Positions 1-8,069 of a DNA stretch of 25,029 nt are shown here, piece by piece. The translations under genes and the position numbers were made by a program. The DNA is from a virus. Numbering within the stretch: position 1 is the first letter of the stretch; every line of letters starts with the position of its first letter. The notes under the pieces are model-generated. The model was given only the letters and a program-made list of their open reading frames with translations. It did no database searches and was not told where the DNA came from. Location of the stretch: positions 1 through 25,029 of IMG/VR virus record IMGVR_UViG_3300007344_000219; one strand, 5' to 3'.

Positions 1-40
1 GATTTAGCATTAAAATATAAAGAAAATAAATAAAATAGTA

Positions 41-1840
41 ATGGCAAAGAAAAAAGAAGAACCTTATTTATTAAACGATGAAGAACATTTAAGTGAAGTA
101 GATACACAAATTACTAAAACTTATAATGATAAAGATCAAGAATCAAATCCTGACGAAGTTTCTAAAGCTATTAAAAAGGCCAACCCTGAAGATGTATCAT
201 ATAATGAAGATGGTAGTATTTCAGTTAAGGAAGGTGATGTAAATGAAGTTGAAAAAACACAAGTAATGAAATTCGATATTAAGAGTAGTTCTGATGTTAA
301 AGCTTTACAACAAATGTTAGATAAGGGGGTAGATTCTAAAAAAATGGGTGTTGGTACAGATGGAACAATATCTGTATCTGAGAATAAAATTAATTTGACT
401 AAAAAAGAAATAATGGGTATTATTAAGGAGAATAAAAATTTTGTATCAACAAAATCGGATTTATTAAAAACAATTAAAAACAGAATAATATCAGAATCAA
501 GAATGAACGATAACGTAAGAAGGAAGTTTGAGGGTGGTGATAACGACTATAATGATATTTTGGGTCAAGATTTAACAAATCAATTGGCACAAGAATCTTT
601 TAGAGAAATTGCTGACAATATTAGACAAAAAACAGGTAAGGAAAACCCATCTTTTATGGAAATCCAACAATTTTTGAGTAATTCTCTATTGGAGGCAGCA
701 AAAGAAGAATATAGGTTAGGAACAGAAAACCTAGAAAGAAAGGCTGTTGCCATGATTAGAAGACAATTTAACATCCCTGAGGATGCTGTTGAATTTGATG
801 CAAAAATTATGGGAATACCTCCAGCAATGTTGGGTTTACCTAGTTCAACACCACAAACACGATTAGACCAAATTGCTAGACAACAAGGGTTTAAGATTGG
901 TGATATTAAACGTGAAGGATTAAAGTTTGATAAAGGTAATAAACCAAAACCTGAGGGTAGAACAGAAGAACAAATTAAACCAGCATTAAAAAGAAGGCGT
1001 TTAACGAACTCAATGATGCATGGGGCAGCAAGAAAATCACAAAATTTACACCATTTAGATGATGAATTAAGAGAAACCAACCCAACACTAGGAAGAAACT
1101 ATTCTAACGTTATGGCAGCAAACGATGCAAACTATTTCTTAATGGATGATGATTCTATTAAACAACAAGGAATGGGTGGTATTCATGCAGGAAACGTTAA
1201 ATTAGACATTTCTAATCCTGATAAACCAAAAATTATAGCACAAGGAATTATTTTCCCAATTCTTTTACACGAATTAGCTAAAGGTGTTGTAGAATTAATG
1301 TCTTTACAAGGTTTAAGTGATGATGTTGAAGTAAGAAAATATGTTTTAGATAAAACTGATAATTTGGAATCAGAAACTAATGATATTCGTTTGGGTACAA
1401 AAATTTGGGAGAAATTTGTTACACAAATACCAACTGAAAACCAAGAAGTTATTTCTTTAACATGGAGTATTTTACAAGAATTACCTGATAGTGAATTTAA
1501 TTCTGTTATTGAGGGGTTAATTAAAGGTGATGGTAATGCACAACAAAAAGTTAGAGGATTTGCTAATGAAGCTTTAGAAGAATTAAGAAGTGAGGCAGCT
1601 GAAGATGTTTTAGATGGTAGTGATGATGAAGATACTTATCCAGCATTAGAAGATGAGGATGAATTAGAAGATGAGGATGAAATTCAAAAACTAATCAACC
1701 AACAATTATCTGATGATAGTGATGAGGTTGACTACGAATCTATGTCAAAAGTAGAATTACAAAATCTTATTGATGATGCTTTGGATGCTGGTGATATGGA
1801 ATTAGTTAGACATTTAGGTTCAATATTGAATAAGAAATAA
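41..1840 (+). CDS. Hypothetical phage protein, 599 aa, acidic C-terminus
   Basis: I do not recognise this protein. It is hydrophilic, with no signal peptide or membrane span. Residues 1-150 are charged and low in complexity. The middle (about 320-430) looks like a folded conserved core and includes a basic stretch (KRRRLTNSMMHGAARK), an ANDANYFLMDD segment and a hydrophobic LLHELAKGVVEL segment near residue 408; the last resembles HExxH but lacks the second histidine, so I do not call a protease. Residues about 535-575 are strongly acidic. Several (L/I)-x-E triplets occur. It ends just before a terminator and sits upstream of the terminase, so a virion or head-assembly role is possible. The start at 41 follows an A-rich leader without a Shine-Dalgarno. 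The coding call is strong; the function is unknown. Confidence 0.85.
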   Translation: MAKKKEEPYLLNDEEHLSEVDTQITKTYNDKDQESNPDEVSKAIKKANPEDVSYNEDGSISVKEGDVNEVEKTQVMKFDIKSSSDVKALQQMLDKGVDSKKMGVGTDGTISVSENKINLTKKEIMGIIKENKNFVSTKSDLLKTIKNRIISESRMNDNVRRKFEGGDNDYNDILGQDLTNQLAQESFREIADNIRQKTGKENPSFMEIQQFLSNSLLEAAKEEYRLGTENLERKAVAMIRRQFNIPEDAVEFDAKIMGIPPAMLGLPSSTPQTRLDQIARQQGFKIGDIKREGLKFDKGNKPKPEGRTEEQIKPALKRRRLTNSMMHGAARKSQNLHHLDDELRETNPTLGRNYSNVMAANDANYFLMDDDSIKQQGMGGIHAGNVKLDISNPDKPKIIAQGIIFPILLHELAKGVVELMSLQGLSDDVEVRKYVLDKTDNLESETNDIRLGTKIWEKFVTQIPTENQEVISLTWSILQELPDSEFNSVIEGLIKGDGNAQQKVRGFANEALEELRSEAAEDVLDGSDDEDTYPALEDEDELEDEDEIQKLINQQLSDDSDEVDYESMSKVELQNLIDDALDAGDMELVRHLGSILNKK

Positions 1841-1847
1841 AGACATA

Positions 1848-1910
1848 CGGATTAGGACCGTTATCAGTTACGACTGATTAAACCCACCAAGTTCGCTACT
1901 ATGGTGGGTT
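1848..1910 (+). terminator. Hairpin cluster ending in a rho-independent terminator
   Basis: The last hairpin has a 9-bp perfect stem (1881-1889 with 1902-1910) followed by TTTCGTTTTT and should terminate transcription from the 599-aa gene. Just before it is a 6-bp hairpin with loop TACG (1863-1868 with 1873-1878), and before that a weak 4-bp hairpin (1847-1850 with 1858-1861). Only the last is needed for termination. Confidence 0.75.
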
Positions 1911-1924
1911 TTTCGTTTTTGATT

Positions 1925-1933
1925 ATATTTATA
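1925..1933 (+). promoter_or_regulatory. ATATTTATA start-proximal motif
   Basis: A copy of the recurrent ATATTTATA motif lies 4 bases before the ATG at 1938. See the separate finding on this motif. Such short spacing would make an mRNA started downstream of it leaderless or start-less, so the exact role is unclear. Confidence 0.5.
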
Positions 1934-1937
1934 TTAT

Positions 1938-2300
1938 ATGAAATCAATAAAACAAATAATTAGAGAAGAAATCAACGATTTTGATTGGACATCAGAGATT
2001 AAACCGATGAAACCTGAAATGGAATGGTTAAAATCTAATTTTGATAACCTTAAACCAATTGTTAAAGGTATTAGAACCTATTATGTTGATAACGAAAGAA
2101 AACCACTTTTTTATTATCAGAATGAAGAAAATGGGGATGTTTACATAAATTATGGTAGAATTTGGTCGGTTTTAAAAAAGGATTTTGGTCTTAATCGTAC
2201 TGAAATTCAGGAACTTATAAAGAGGTGGTTGGAAGAGACCTATAATTTAATGGGACTTACACCGAACAAGTTAAAAATGCTCTTTCTTCCTTTGTTGTAA
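1938..2300 (+). CDS. Small NDFDW-motif protein with capsid-targeting-like leader
   Basis: The 120-residue protein begins MKSIKQIIRE, ten residues ending in I-R-E, then EINDFDWTSEI. The T4 internal-protein capsid-targeting leader (MKTYQEFIAE) is also ten residues ending in I-x-E and is removed by gp21, so I infer head targeting and cleavage after E10. The NDFDW segment is nearly the same, in protein and DNA, as the start of the 848-aa lysozyme polyprotein at 20554, and the length matches one module of that protein. The rest (about 20-105) has a YYVDNE and YYQNEENGDVYINYG region and a helical end with RWLEETYNLMGLTP. Its 3' end lies in a short tandem duplication with a stop codon in the junction, so the C-terminus may be truncated. 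Molecular function unknown. Confidence 0.8.
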   Translation: MKSIKQIIREEINDFDWTSEIKPMKPEMEWLKSNFDNLKPIVKGIRTYYVDNERKPLFYYQNEENGDVYINYGRIWSVLKKDFGLNRTEIQELIKRWLEETYNLMGLTPNKLKMLFLPLL

Positions 2301-2329
2301 GAGACCTATAATTTAAGGGGACTAACACC
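2233..2329 (+). repeat. Imperfect tandem repeat, 66-base offset, at the gene 3' end
   Basis: Bases 2233-2263 and 2299-2329 match at 29 of 31 positions, 66 bases apart, so the repeat is in frame. The first copy encodes ETYNLMGLTP of the 120-aa protein. In the second copy the codon aligned with GAA is TAA, the stop of that gene; beyond it the same frame would read ETYNLRGLTPHH and stays open into the terminase start. This looks like a duplication followed by a nonsense change. Confidence 0.75.
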
Positions 2330-2367
2330 CCACCATATCTGTATGGGTCACAAAATTAAAACTCATG

Positions 2368-2376
2368 ATATTTATA
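2368..2376 (+). promoter_or_regulatory. ATATTTATA start-proximal motif before terminase
   Basis: ATATTTATA lies 3 bases before the preferred terminase ATG at 2380, in the context ATGATATTTATAAG, which recurs almost unchanged at 24178 and 5332. Confidence 0.5.
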
Positions 2377-2379
2377 AGT

Positions 2380-4212
2380 ATGAGTTTATCAAAAGCACAA
2401 ATGTTATATGAAATTGGGAAATGTTTATCAGACCCAGTTTATGCAATAGAATCTTATTTAGAAACAGAAGATAGGACACAAGGTGGTTATGTACCATTTA
2501 GATTATTCCCAAGACAAATAGAATTGGTTAATGATTATAAAAATCATGACCACAATATAGTAATGAAACCTCGTCAGGCAGGTATTTCAACAACAACGGC
2601 AGCATACTTCGCAGTTTTAACAGCTTTATCTTCAAATAAATCAACACAAAAGATATTGATTGCGGCCAACAAACAAGAAACGGCAAAAGAATTCTTGAAA
2701 AAAATTAAAGATTTTACCATGCAATTACCAGCATGGATGGATGTATATAGACCAGCAAATAGTGATTCATGGTTTAACCCCGAAAAAAACTCAAGTTCCC
2801 ATTATAAATTATGGAATGGTTCAGAGGTTAAGGCCGTTGCTTCATCAAAAGATGCTTTAAGGGGTTATACACCATCATATATTGTTGTGGATGAGGCGGC
2901 CTTCATTGAGGGTAATAGAGGAGAAGAATTTTATACTGCAGCACAACCTTCATTATCAACAGGTGGTAAGTCGATACTTATTTCAACACCCAATGGATAC
3001 GACCCACTTTACCATAAAGCATACGTTATGGCAGAAAAAGGTCGAAATAATTTTAATATTGTTTCGATGAAATGGTATGAAGATCCACGTTATAATGGTA
3101 GAAATGATGGTTCTGGTATGTCATGGATTTTACGTGACGATAAAACAGATGAAGTTGTTGAGGAGATAGTTGACCCTAAAAGTGGTAAAGGTCCTGATGC
3201 TGTTGTCTCTGAAGAAAAATGGGATGAGATGGTTGAAAAAGGTTATACACCTAGGTCTAAATGGTTTGATGATATGTGTGCTCAACTTAACCATAACCCA
3301 AGGTCGATTTCACAGGAGTTGTTGTGTTCATTTATTGGTTCAGGTGATAACGTAATCGATGATAAATATAAAAATAGACAAGAAAAAGAAAACGTAAAAG
3401 ACCCAATCAGGAAAGAATGGATTGATGGTGGTATGTGGATATGGGAAGACCCTATTAAGGACCATCAATATATATTGGCAGCAGACCCTTCTTCAGGTTC
3501 TTCTGATGACTTCGCTGGTATATGTATATGGGATTATACAACAGGTAATCAGGTTGCTGAATACCATGGTAAGGTTGCACCAGACGTTTTGGGTGAAATA
3601 TGTAAATATTATGGTGAATCATATGACGCATTTATTGTTGTCGATATTACAGGTGGTTGGGGTGCTTCAGTTGTGTTAAAATTGATTGAATTAGGATACC
3701 CAAAAAATCGTCTTTATTACGATGTTGCTGTTGGTATTGATTCTGTTGAAAACAATAAAGCATTACAGAAGTTTATGGATAAAGGTAAATTACCTGGACT
3801 AAACTTCCAAAAGAATAGGAATACCATTATTTCTGAGATGGAAAAAGGTATTAGGATGGATACTTTTAAGATTCGTTCTAAAAGGGTATTAAATGAAGTT
3901 AGTACCTTTGTTTATATTAACGGTAGACCAGACCATATGAAGGGTTATCACGATGACCTTTTAATGTGTATTGGTATGTGTTGTTTTGTTGGTATGACTT
4001 CTTTTAAGGATTTGGAAAAATCTAAGGGTCAGGCTAAAGCGATGATAAATAGTTGGTCTGTTGAAACAAATGATGTTAAAGATAATAGTGTTTTAGGTGA
4101 AGTTGTGGGTGGAGGGTTTTACTCAGACAAAAACACCAAAAATAACGTTACTGCTGAACAATTTAAAGAAAATATGTGGTTATTTAGTGGTATGAAAGGC
4201 TTTAAAAAATAA
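2380..4212 (+). CDS. terL: Terminase large subunit (T4 gp17-like)
   Basis: This is the DNA-packaging motor ATPase and headful nuclease, which docks on the portal during genome packaging. From the ATG at 2380 it is 610 residues, the same length as T4 gp17; an in-frame ATG at 2365 would add five residues. The N-terminal ATPase has a Walker A-like MKPRQAGISTTT (62-73), an AANKQETAKEFL segment (95-106), a Walker B with the catalytic glutamate in YIVVDEAAFI (167-176) and an ISTPNG coupling motif (201-206). The C-terminal RNase H-fold nuclease shows acidic residues in LAADPSSG (D369), VVDITGG (D422) and YHDDLLMC (D525/D526). No small terminase subunit is evident nearby. The identification is firm. 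Confidence 0.97.
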   Translation: MSLSKAQMLYEIGKCLSDPVYAIESYLETEDRTQGGYVPFRLFPRQIELVNDYKNHDHNIVMKPRQAGISTTTAAYFAVLTALSSNKSTQKILIAANKQETAKEFLKKIKDFTMQLPAWMDVYRPANSDSWFNPEKNSSSHYKLWNGSEVKAVASSKDALRGYTPSYIVVDEAAFIEGNRGEEFYTAAQPSLSTGGKSILISTPNGYDPLYHKAYVMAEKGRNNFNIVSMKWYEDPRYNGRNDGSGMSWILRDDKTDEVVEEIVDPKSGKGPDAVVSEEKWDEMVEKGYTPRSKWFDDMCAQLNHNPRSISQELLCSFIGSGDNVIDDKYKNRQEKENVKDPIRKEWIDGGMWIWEDPIKDHQYILAADPSSGSSDDFAGICIWDYTTGNQVAEYHGKVAPDVLGEICKYYGESYDAFIVVDITGGWGASVVLKLIELGYPKNRLYYDVAVGIDSVENNKALQKFMDKGKLPGLNFQKNRNTIISEMEKGIRMDTFKIRSKRVLNEVSTFVYINGRPDHMKGYHDDLLMCIGMCCFVGMTSFKDLEKSKGQAKAMINSWSVETNDVKDNSVLGEVVGGGFYSDKNTKNNVTAEQFKENMWLFSGMKGFKK

Positions 4213-4216
4213 TAAA

Positions 4217-4465
4217 ATGAAAAAAGTTAATTCTAACAAACCGTTTAATAATAGATGTAATTTAAGGGCTGGTGCAGGACCCATTTATAATAAATTTTGT
4301 CCAACACCAAATAACCCCAATGGTTCAAAAACAAAGGGTGGTGATTATAAAGGTGTTAAATTACCATGTAGTGAATTATATGATAATTTAGTTAATTATG
4401 TTTGGGAAATAGACCTTTCAAACGGAGAACACTTATCTTATGTTGAATGTGATTATGTAGATTAA
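4217..4465 (+). CDS. Hypothetical protein, 82 aa
   Basis: I do not recognise it. It starts 4 bases after the terminase stop, so it is co-transcribed. It has no signal peptide or membrane span. Three cysteines at residues 14, 28 and 50 and a fourth near the C-terminus (VECDYVD) could bind a metal, but spacing is irregular. The N-terminal half is rich in Asn, Gly and Pro. Its stop abuts the stop of the opposite-strand gene at 4466, leaving no intergenic base. Confidence 0.7.
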   Translation: MKKVNSNKPFNNRCNLRAGAGPIYNKFCPTPNNPNGSKTKGGDYKGVKLPCSELYDNLVNYVWEIDLSNGEHLSYVECDYVD

Positions 4466-5041
4466 TTATTTTTTAAATAATTTAATTTTTCTATTGTTTG
4501 TTGTGTCTTGGTCTTTTTCAATGACCTTGTTTGATTTATATTTTTCTAAAATATTTAAAACTACTTGTAATTCGTATTTTAATTCTTGGTTTTCAATCTC
4601 CAAGTTGTTAATTACCTGTAAAAGATGTTTATTTTTTTTGTTTAATTTATTTAAATCATTTTTATAATCATTTATTGTAACATCTTTTTTATTTAATTCC
4701 TGTTTAAGTTCCAAATAACGTTTGTTTAATTCATTTAAACAATTTTCAACAGAATCTAATTCATATTTACTAATAATTAAAGAAACGCCTTTTGTTTTTA
4801 CTTTACGATCTAAACTATCCATTTTATGTTTTGATATGCTGTCCATATAAACAATGTCTTCAATCATTTTTTCAGCAACCTCAATCATATCATTTTGTTT
4901 AATTTTTAAACTATCAATTTCTTTATTTATTTTATCCGTATCAATATTTTTTCGTTCATCGTTATATATTGATACAACCGAAAAAGTTGTAAAAGATAAA
5001 ATAACAACCAATACACCATATTTTATTAATCTTCTAATCAT
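4466..5041 (-). CDS. Membrane-anchored coiled-coil protein (possible i-spanin)
   Basis: The 191-residue protein has a basic N-terminus, one hydrophobic segment (about 8-26, VLVVILSFTTFSVV) and then a long charged coiled coil (about 35-165) with repeated leucine and asparagine heptads, ending in a basic tail. This single-anchor plus periplasmic coiled-coil shape is that of Rz-type inner-membrane spanins, which act last in lysis of Gram-negative hosts. I see no partner lipoprotein (o-spanin) in another frame, and a structural or membrane-associated role is equally possible. It overlaps the upstream minus-strand gene by 8 bases, so the two are translated from one message. Confidence 0.8.
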   Translation of the reverse strand: MIRRLIKYGVLVVILSFTTFSVVSIYNDERKNIDTDKINKEIDSLKIKQNDMIEVAEKMIEDIVYMDSISKHKMDSLDRKVKTKGVSLIISKYELDSVENCLNELNKRYLELKQELNKKDVTINDYKNDLNKLNKKNKHLLQVINNLEIENQELKYELQVVLNILEKYKSNKVIEKDQDTTNNRKIKLFKK

Positions 5042-5270
5042 TTTTTTTATTTCTATTATTTAACTTTGTTATTGTTATAATGAATTTTTCATTTAATTCC
5101 TTATAATCATCTTTTAGTTGATTAACTTCTTTTTCTAATTTAACTATTTGTGTTGTTAGTGTTGATTTGTTATCTAAATATAAATAACCTATCGCTATTA
5201 AACACATAAATAGTAATGCCACTATTGGGTTTTTGGCGAACTCTTTAAACGATATGTTAGGTAAACTCAT
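5034..5270 (-). CDS. Small single-span membrane protein with coiled coil
   Basis: The 78-residue protein begins MSLPNISFKEF, has one membrane span (about 15-31, IVALLFMCLIAIGYLYL) and a charged helical tail (about 36-70). I chose the ATG at 5270 over the longer form starting at 5333 because an ATATTTATA motif lies 14 bases upstream in the sense of this gene, the same spacing as before two other genes here. Together with the overlapping downstream gene it forms a minus-strand pair of anchored coiled-coil proteins, suggesting a shared envelope role, perhaps lysis. Function not established. Confidence 0.7.
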   Translation of the reverse strand: MSLPNISFKEFAKNPIVALLFMCLIAIGYLYLDNKSTLTTQIVKLEKEVNQLKDDYKELNEKFIITITKLNNRNKKND

Positions 5271-5284
5271 TATGTTTTTTATTA

Positions 5285-5293
5285 TATAAATAT
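5285..5293 (-). promoter_or_regulatory. ATATTTATA motif (minus strand)
   Basis: Read on the minus strand this is ATATTTATA, 14 bases before the ATG at 5270. It serves the two-gene membrane-protein unit and shows that the motif follows gene direction. Confidence 0.5.
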
Positions 5294-5334
5294 ACCCTTC
5301 ACATTCATAATATAATAAATTATCTTTAAACATG

Positions 5335-5343
5335 ATATTTATA
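5335..5343 (+). promoter_or_regulatory. ATATTTATA motif before portal gene
   Basis: ATATTTATA lies 18 bases before the portal ATG at 5362, followed by an A-rich leader without Shine-Dalgarno. The context ATGATATTTATAA matches those at 2365 and 24178. Confidence 0.55.
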
Positions 5344-5361
5344 AAAAAGAAATAAAAAAAA

Positions 5362-7242
5362 ATGGCAGATAATAAGAATAATTTAACAGTTTATCAAAAA
5401 CTATTTTATATGTTTGGTCAAGGTGGTGGTCCTAAAGCTAACCTAACCAACAATAAATATTCTTTAACGGATAACGATTTAATTGTAACAAAATCCAAAG
5501 AAGAGTTTAATAAAGAAAAATTACAACTACAACAACAAAAATATTTAGAAAGTCAATGGTCTAAAATAGATAGTGAATTATATCAAAAGGCTATATTTTA
5601 TGAAACTTCTAGAGTCGCTTCTTATATGGATTATGAGGCAATGGAATTTACTCCGGAGATTGCGGTAGCTTTAGATATTATGTCAGAAGAGTCGTGTACG
5701 TTAAGTGAACAAGGTAAAATGTTAACGGTTTACTCTGATTCTAGTAGAATTAAAAAAGTATTAGAAGATTTGTTTTTTAATGTTTTAGACATCCACTCTA
5801 ATTTACCAATGTGGACTAGAAATACATGTAAATATGGTGATAATTTTGTATTTTTAAAAATAGATTACAAAGATGGTATCATTGGTGGTACCCAATTAAC
5901 TAATTTAGATATTGAAAGAAAAGAATTAAACGCAGTAGATTTTAAAAACAGCCAATTACAAGGTGAGAATGAAAATTCTCTTAATAAAAAGAATGTTAAG
6001 TTTATTTGGAAAGATAAAACTTTGGAGTTTAATGCTTGGGAGGTAGCTCATTTCCGTTTATTGGGTGATGATAGAAAACTACCTTATGGTACATCTGTTT
6101 TAGAAAAAGTTAGACGTATTTGGAAACAATTGCTTTTAGCCGAAGACGCGATGTTAGTTTATCGTGTAACAAGAGCACCTGAAAGAAGGGTATTTAAAGT
6201 TTATGTAGGTAACATTGATGATTCGGATGTTGAGGCATACGTACAAAAAGTAGCTAATAAATTTAAAAGAACACAAACAGCGGATAAACAAACAGGCCAA
6301 ACAGATGTTAGATATAACACATTGGCAGTAGACCAAGATTATTTTGTTCCTGTTAGAGACCCTAACGCTTCAATGCCTATTGAAACTTTACCAGGTGCAT
6401 CGAATTTAGATCAAATTGCAGATATTCAGTTTATCCAAAGAAAATTGGTTACAGCATTAAGAGTACCAAAAACTTTTTTAGGGTTCGAAGAACCTACAGG
6501 TGAAGGTAAAAATTTAGCTTTAATGGATATTAGATTTGCTAGAACTATTAACAGAATCCAACAAGCTATGATTCAAGAATTAAATAAAATAGCAATCATT
6601 CATTTATATATTTTAGGTTTCCATGATGAGTTAAATAATTTTAAATTAACACTTAATAACCCATCAACACAAGGTGAGGTATTAAAGGTTGAACAATGGA
6701 AGGAAAAAGTATTGTTATATAAAGATTTAACAGCTAGTGATGCTGGTATTGCCGCAACATCACATACGTGGGCTAAGAAAAATATCTTTAATTGGTCTTC
6801 TGATGAAATTTTGGAAGATTTGGAACAACAAAGATTGGAGAGAGCTGTTGCAGCTGAATTGGAAAAAACATCTGAGGTTATTAAAAACACAGGATTCTTT
6901 AAGAAGGTTGATAAGTTATATGGTGAGTTACCGTCAGAACAAGGTGCTGAAGGTGCTGAAGATACTGGTGGTGATGAAGGTGGATTTGGTGCTGACTCAG
7001 GAGGTGGTTTCGGAGGCGGAGGCTTCGGTGGAGGTGACTTCGGAGGTGGAGATACTGGAGGTGAAGATACTGGTGGTGATGAAGGTGGATTCGGAGAAAG
7101 TTTTAGAGGTGATAAAAACACAATAGACAAATTACTATTAGAAGGTAAAAAGAAAAATCAAGATATTTTTTATATGACTAAAGGTATAGATGAACTTTTA
7201 AATGAAGATATTTCTGATGAAGATGAATTATTATTCGATTAG
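5362..7242 (+). CDS. 20: Portal vertex protein (T4 gp20-like)
   Basis: The portal forms the dodecameric ring at the head vertex, initiates prohead assembly and is the channel for packaging and ejection. Diagnostic segments of the T4 family are EFTPEIAVALDIMSEE (about 93-108) and the stretch from LLLAEDAMLVYRVTRAPERR to VFKVYVGNI (about 256-285), followed by the GASNLDQIADIQFIQRKL region. The protein is 626 residues against 524 in T4; much of the extra length is a glycine-rich acidic stretch (about 533-580) followed by a conserved-looking acidic end (IDELLNEDISDEDELLFD). That tail is unusual for a portal. The gene follows a divergent minus-strand pair and starts its own unit. Confidence 0.95.
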   Translation: MADNKNNLTVYQKLFYMFGQGGGPKANLTNNKYSLTDNDLIVTKSKEEFNKEKLQLQQQKYLESQWSKIDSELYQKAIFYETSRVASYMDYEAMEFTPEIAVALDIMSEESCTLSEQGKMLTVYSDSSRIKKVLEDLFFNVLDIHSNLPMWTRNTCKYGDNFVFLKIDYKDGIIGGTQLTNLDIERKELNAVDFKNSQLQGENENSLNKKNVKFIWKDKTLEFNAWEVAHFRLLGDDRKLPYGTSVLEKVRRIWKQLLLAEDAMLVYRVTRAPERRVFKVYVGNIDDSDVEAYVQKVANKFKRTQTADKQTGQTDVRYNTLAVDQDYFVPVRDPNASMPIETLPGASNLDQIADIQFIQRKLVTALRVPKTFLGFEEPTGEGKNLALMDIRFARTINRIQQAMIQELNKIAIIHLYILGFHDELNNFKLTLNNPSTQGEVLKVEQWKEKVLLYKDLTASDAGIAATSHTWAKKNIFNWSSDEILEDLEQQRLERAVAAELEKTSEVIKNTGFFKKVDKLYGELPSEQGAEGAEDTGGDEGGFGADSGGGFGGGGFGGGDFGGGDTGGEDTGGDEGGFGESFRGDKNTIDKLLLEGKKKNQDIFYMTKGIDELLNEDISDEDELLFD

Positions 7243-7245
7243 GGC

Positions 7246-7254
7246 ATATTTATA
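7246..7254 (+). promoter_or_regulatory. ATATTTATA motif
   Basis: In the context GGGCATATTTATA, this lies 14 bases before the ATG at 7269, the same context (GGC) and spacing as the copy before the prohead protease gene at 10851. Confidence 0.55.
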
Positions 7255-7268
7255 TTTAAAATAGTACT

Positions 7269-8069
7269 ATGAATTTTGGAACATTAAAAGATATTTTCCT
7301 TGAGGAATTAATTGAATCTTATACATCTGAAGATACTTTAGGCAAGGATTTATATAAAAAATTCTTAAAAATATTAAAAGAAAACGAAACTTTAAAAACT
7401 AGTTTTATTGTTTTTAAAAATATAGAAAACAAAACAATTACTAGTGAAGTTAAAGCCATAGAATACCTAAAAGAACACAAATCTTTATTCGATAAATTCC
7501 GTGGTGATAAGTCATTATCAAAAAATTTAGAAAAATTAACAACTTTGTTGGAGTCTTACGGAATTGATTATTCAAACAAGGAAGTTAAACCAATTCACAA
7601 ATCTTTACAGGATTTTATATTAACACAAAAAAATATAAACACATTAGATTCTTTACAAGAAACACAAGATGTGTTGGTTAATTGGTTATTAACTGAAAAA
7701 GTTTTGGTTAAAGAAACAACTAACGATGAATATATTAAAAAAGGGATTAACCCTAAAAACTTTTTAGATATTGCTTCTAAAAAGTTTAATGAAAAATGGG
7801 GGAATACTTTAACAGAAGAAGAAAAGTCATTATTAAAGGTTTTAAGGGAAAGAAATGAAGAAAAAAATAAGGCCTTAGTAAAAGAATTAGTTAAAGAGAA
7901 TATTTCTTTAGTGAATCAGCTTTTAGAAGAAAATGCTGAAAACATTACAATTAAGTCAAAACTACTAGAAACTAAGGATGCTATTTATAAAATGGCTGAA
8001 AATAACGACAGTTTCAGTAGAAACATACTGAAATTGTATGAACTAAAGAAAAACCTTAAAAATGATTAA
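7269..8069 (+). CDS. Hypothetical helical protein, possible prohead core protein
   Basis: The 266-residue protein is predominantly charged and apparently all-helical, with no membrane span or recognised motif. Its position directly after the portal is where T4 carries the small core genes 67 and 68, and its start (MNFGTLKDIFLEELIES) includes L-E-E, but I see no sequence identity that proves a core role. Several (L/I)-x-E triplets are present (for example VLVKET, NQLLEEN), as expected of scaffold proteins degraded by the prohead protease, though they are also common in any charged helical protein. It overlaps the holin-like gene by 8 bases, so the two are translationally coupled. Confidence 0.75.
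   Translation: MNFGTLKDIFLEELIESYTSEDTLGKDLYKKFLKILKENETLKTSFIVFKNIENKTITSEVKAIEYLKEHKSLFDKFRGDKSLSKNLEKLTTLLESYGIDYSNKEVKPIHKSLQDFILTQKNINTLDSLQETQDVLVNWLLTEKVLVKETTNDEYIKKGINPKNFLDIASKKFNEKWGNTLTEEEKSLLKVLRERNEEKNKALVKELVKENISLVNQLLEENAENITIKSKLLETKDAIYKMAENNDSFSRNILKLYELKKNLKND

Noticed and set aside
41-1840. LLHELAKGVVEL as a zinc-protease HExxH motif
   Set aside because: The second histidine is replaced (HELAK), and no further metal ligands are placed as in known families.
1847-1910. tRNA-like gene, because of several hairpins and a TTCGCTA loop
   Set aside because: No acceptor stem pairs the ends, no D-arm or anticodon arm of correct size is present, and the last hairpin with T run is a terminator.
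6600-7130. Minus-strand open frame of 176 codons rich in proline and serine
   Set aside because: It is the antisense of the glycine-rich acidic portal tail; GGN codons read backward give the prolines. The portal is firmly identified on the plus strand.
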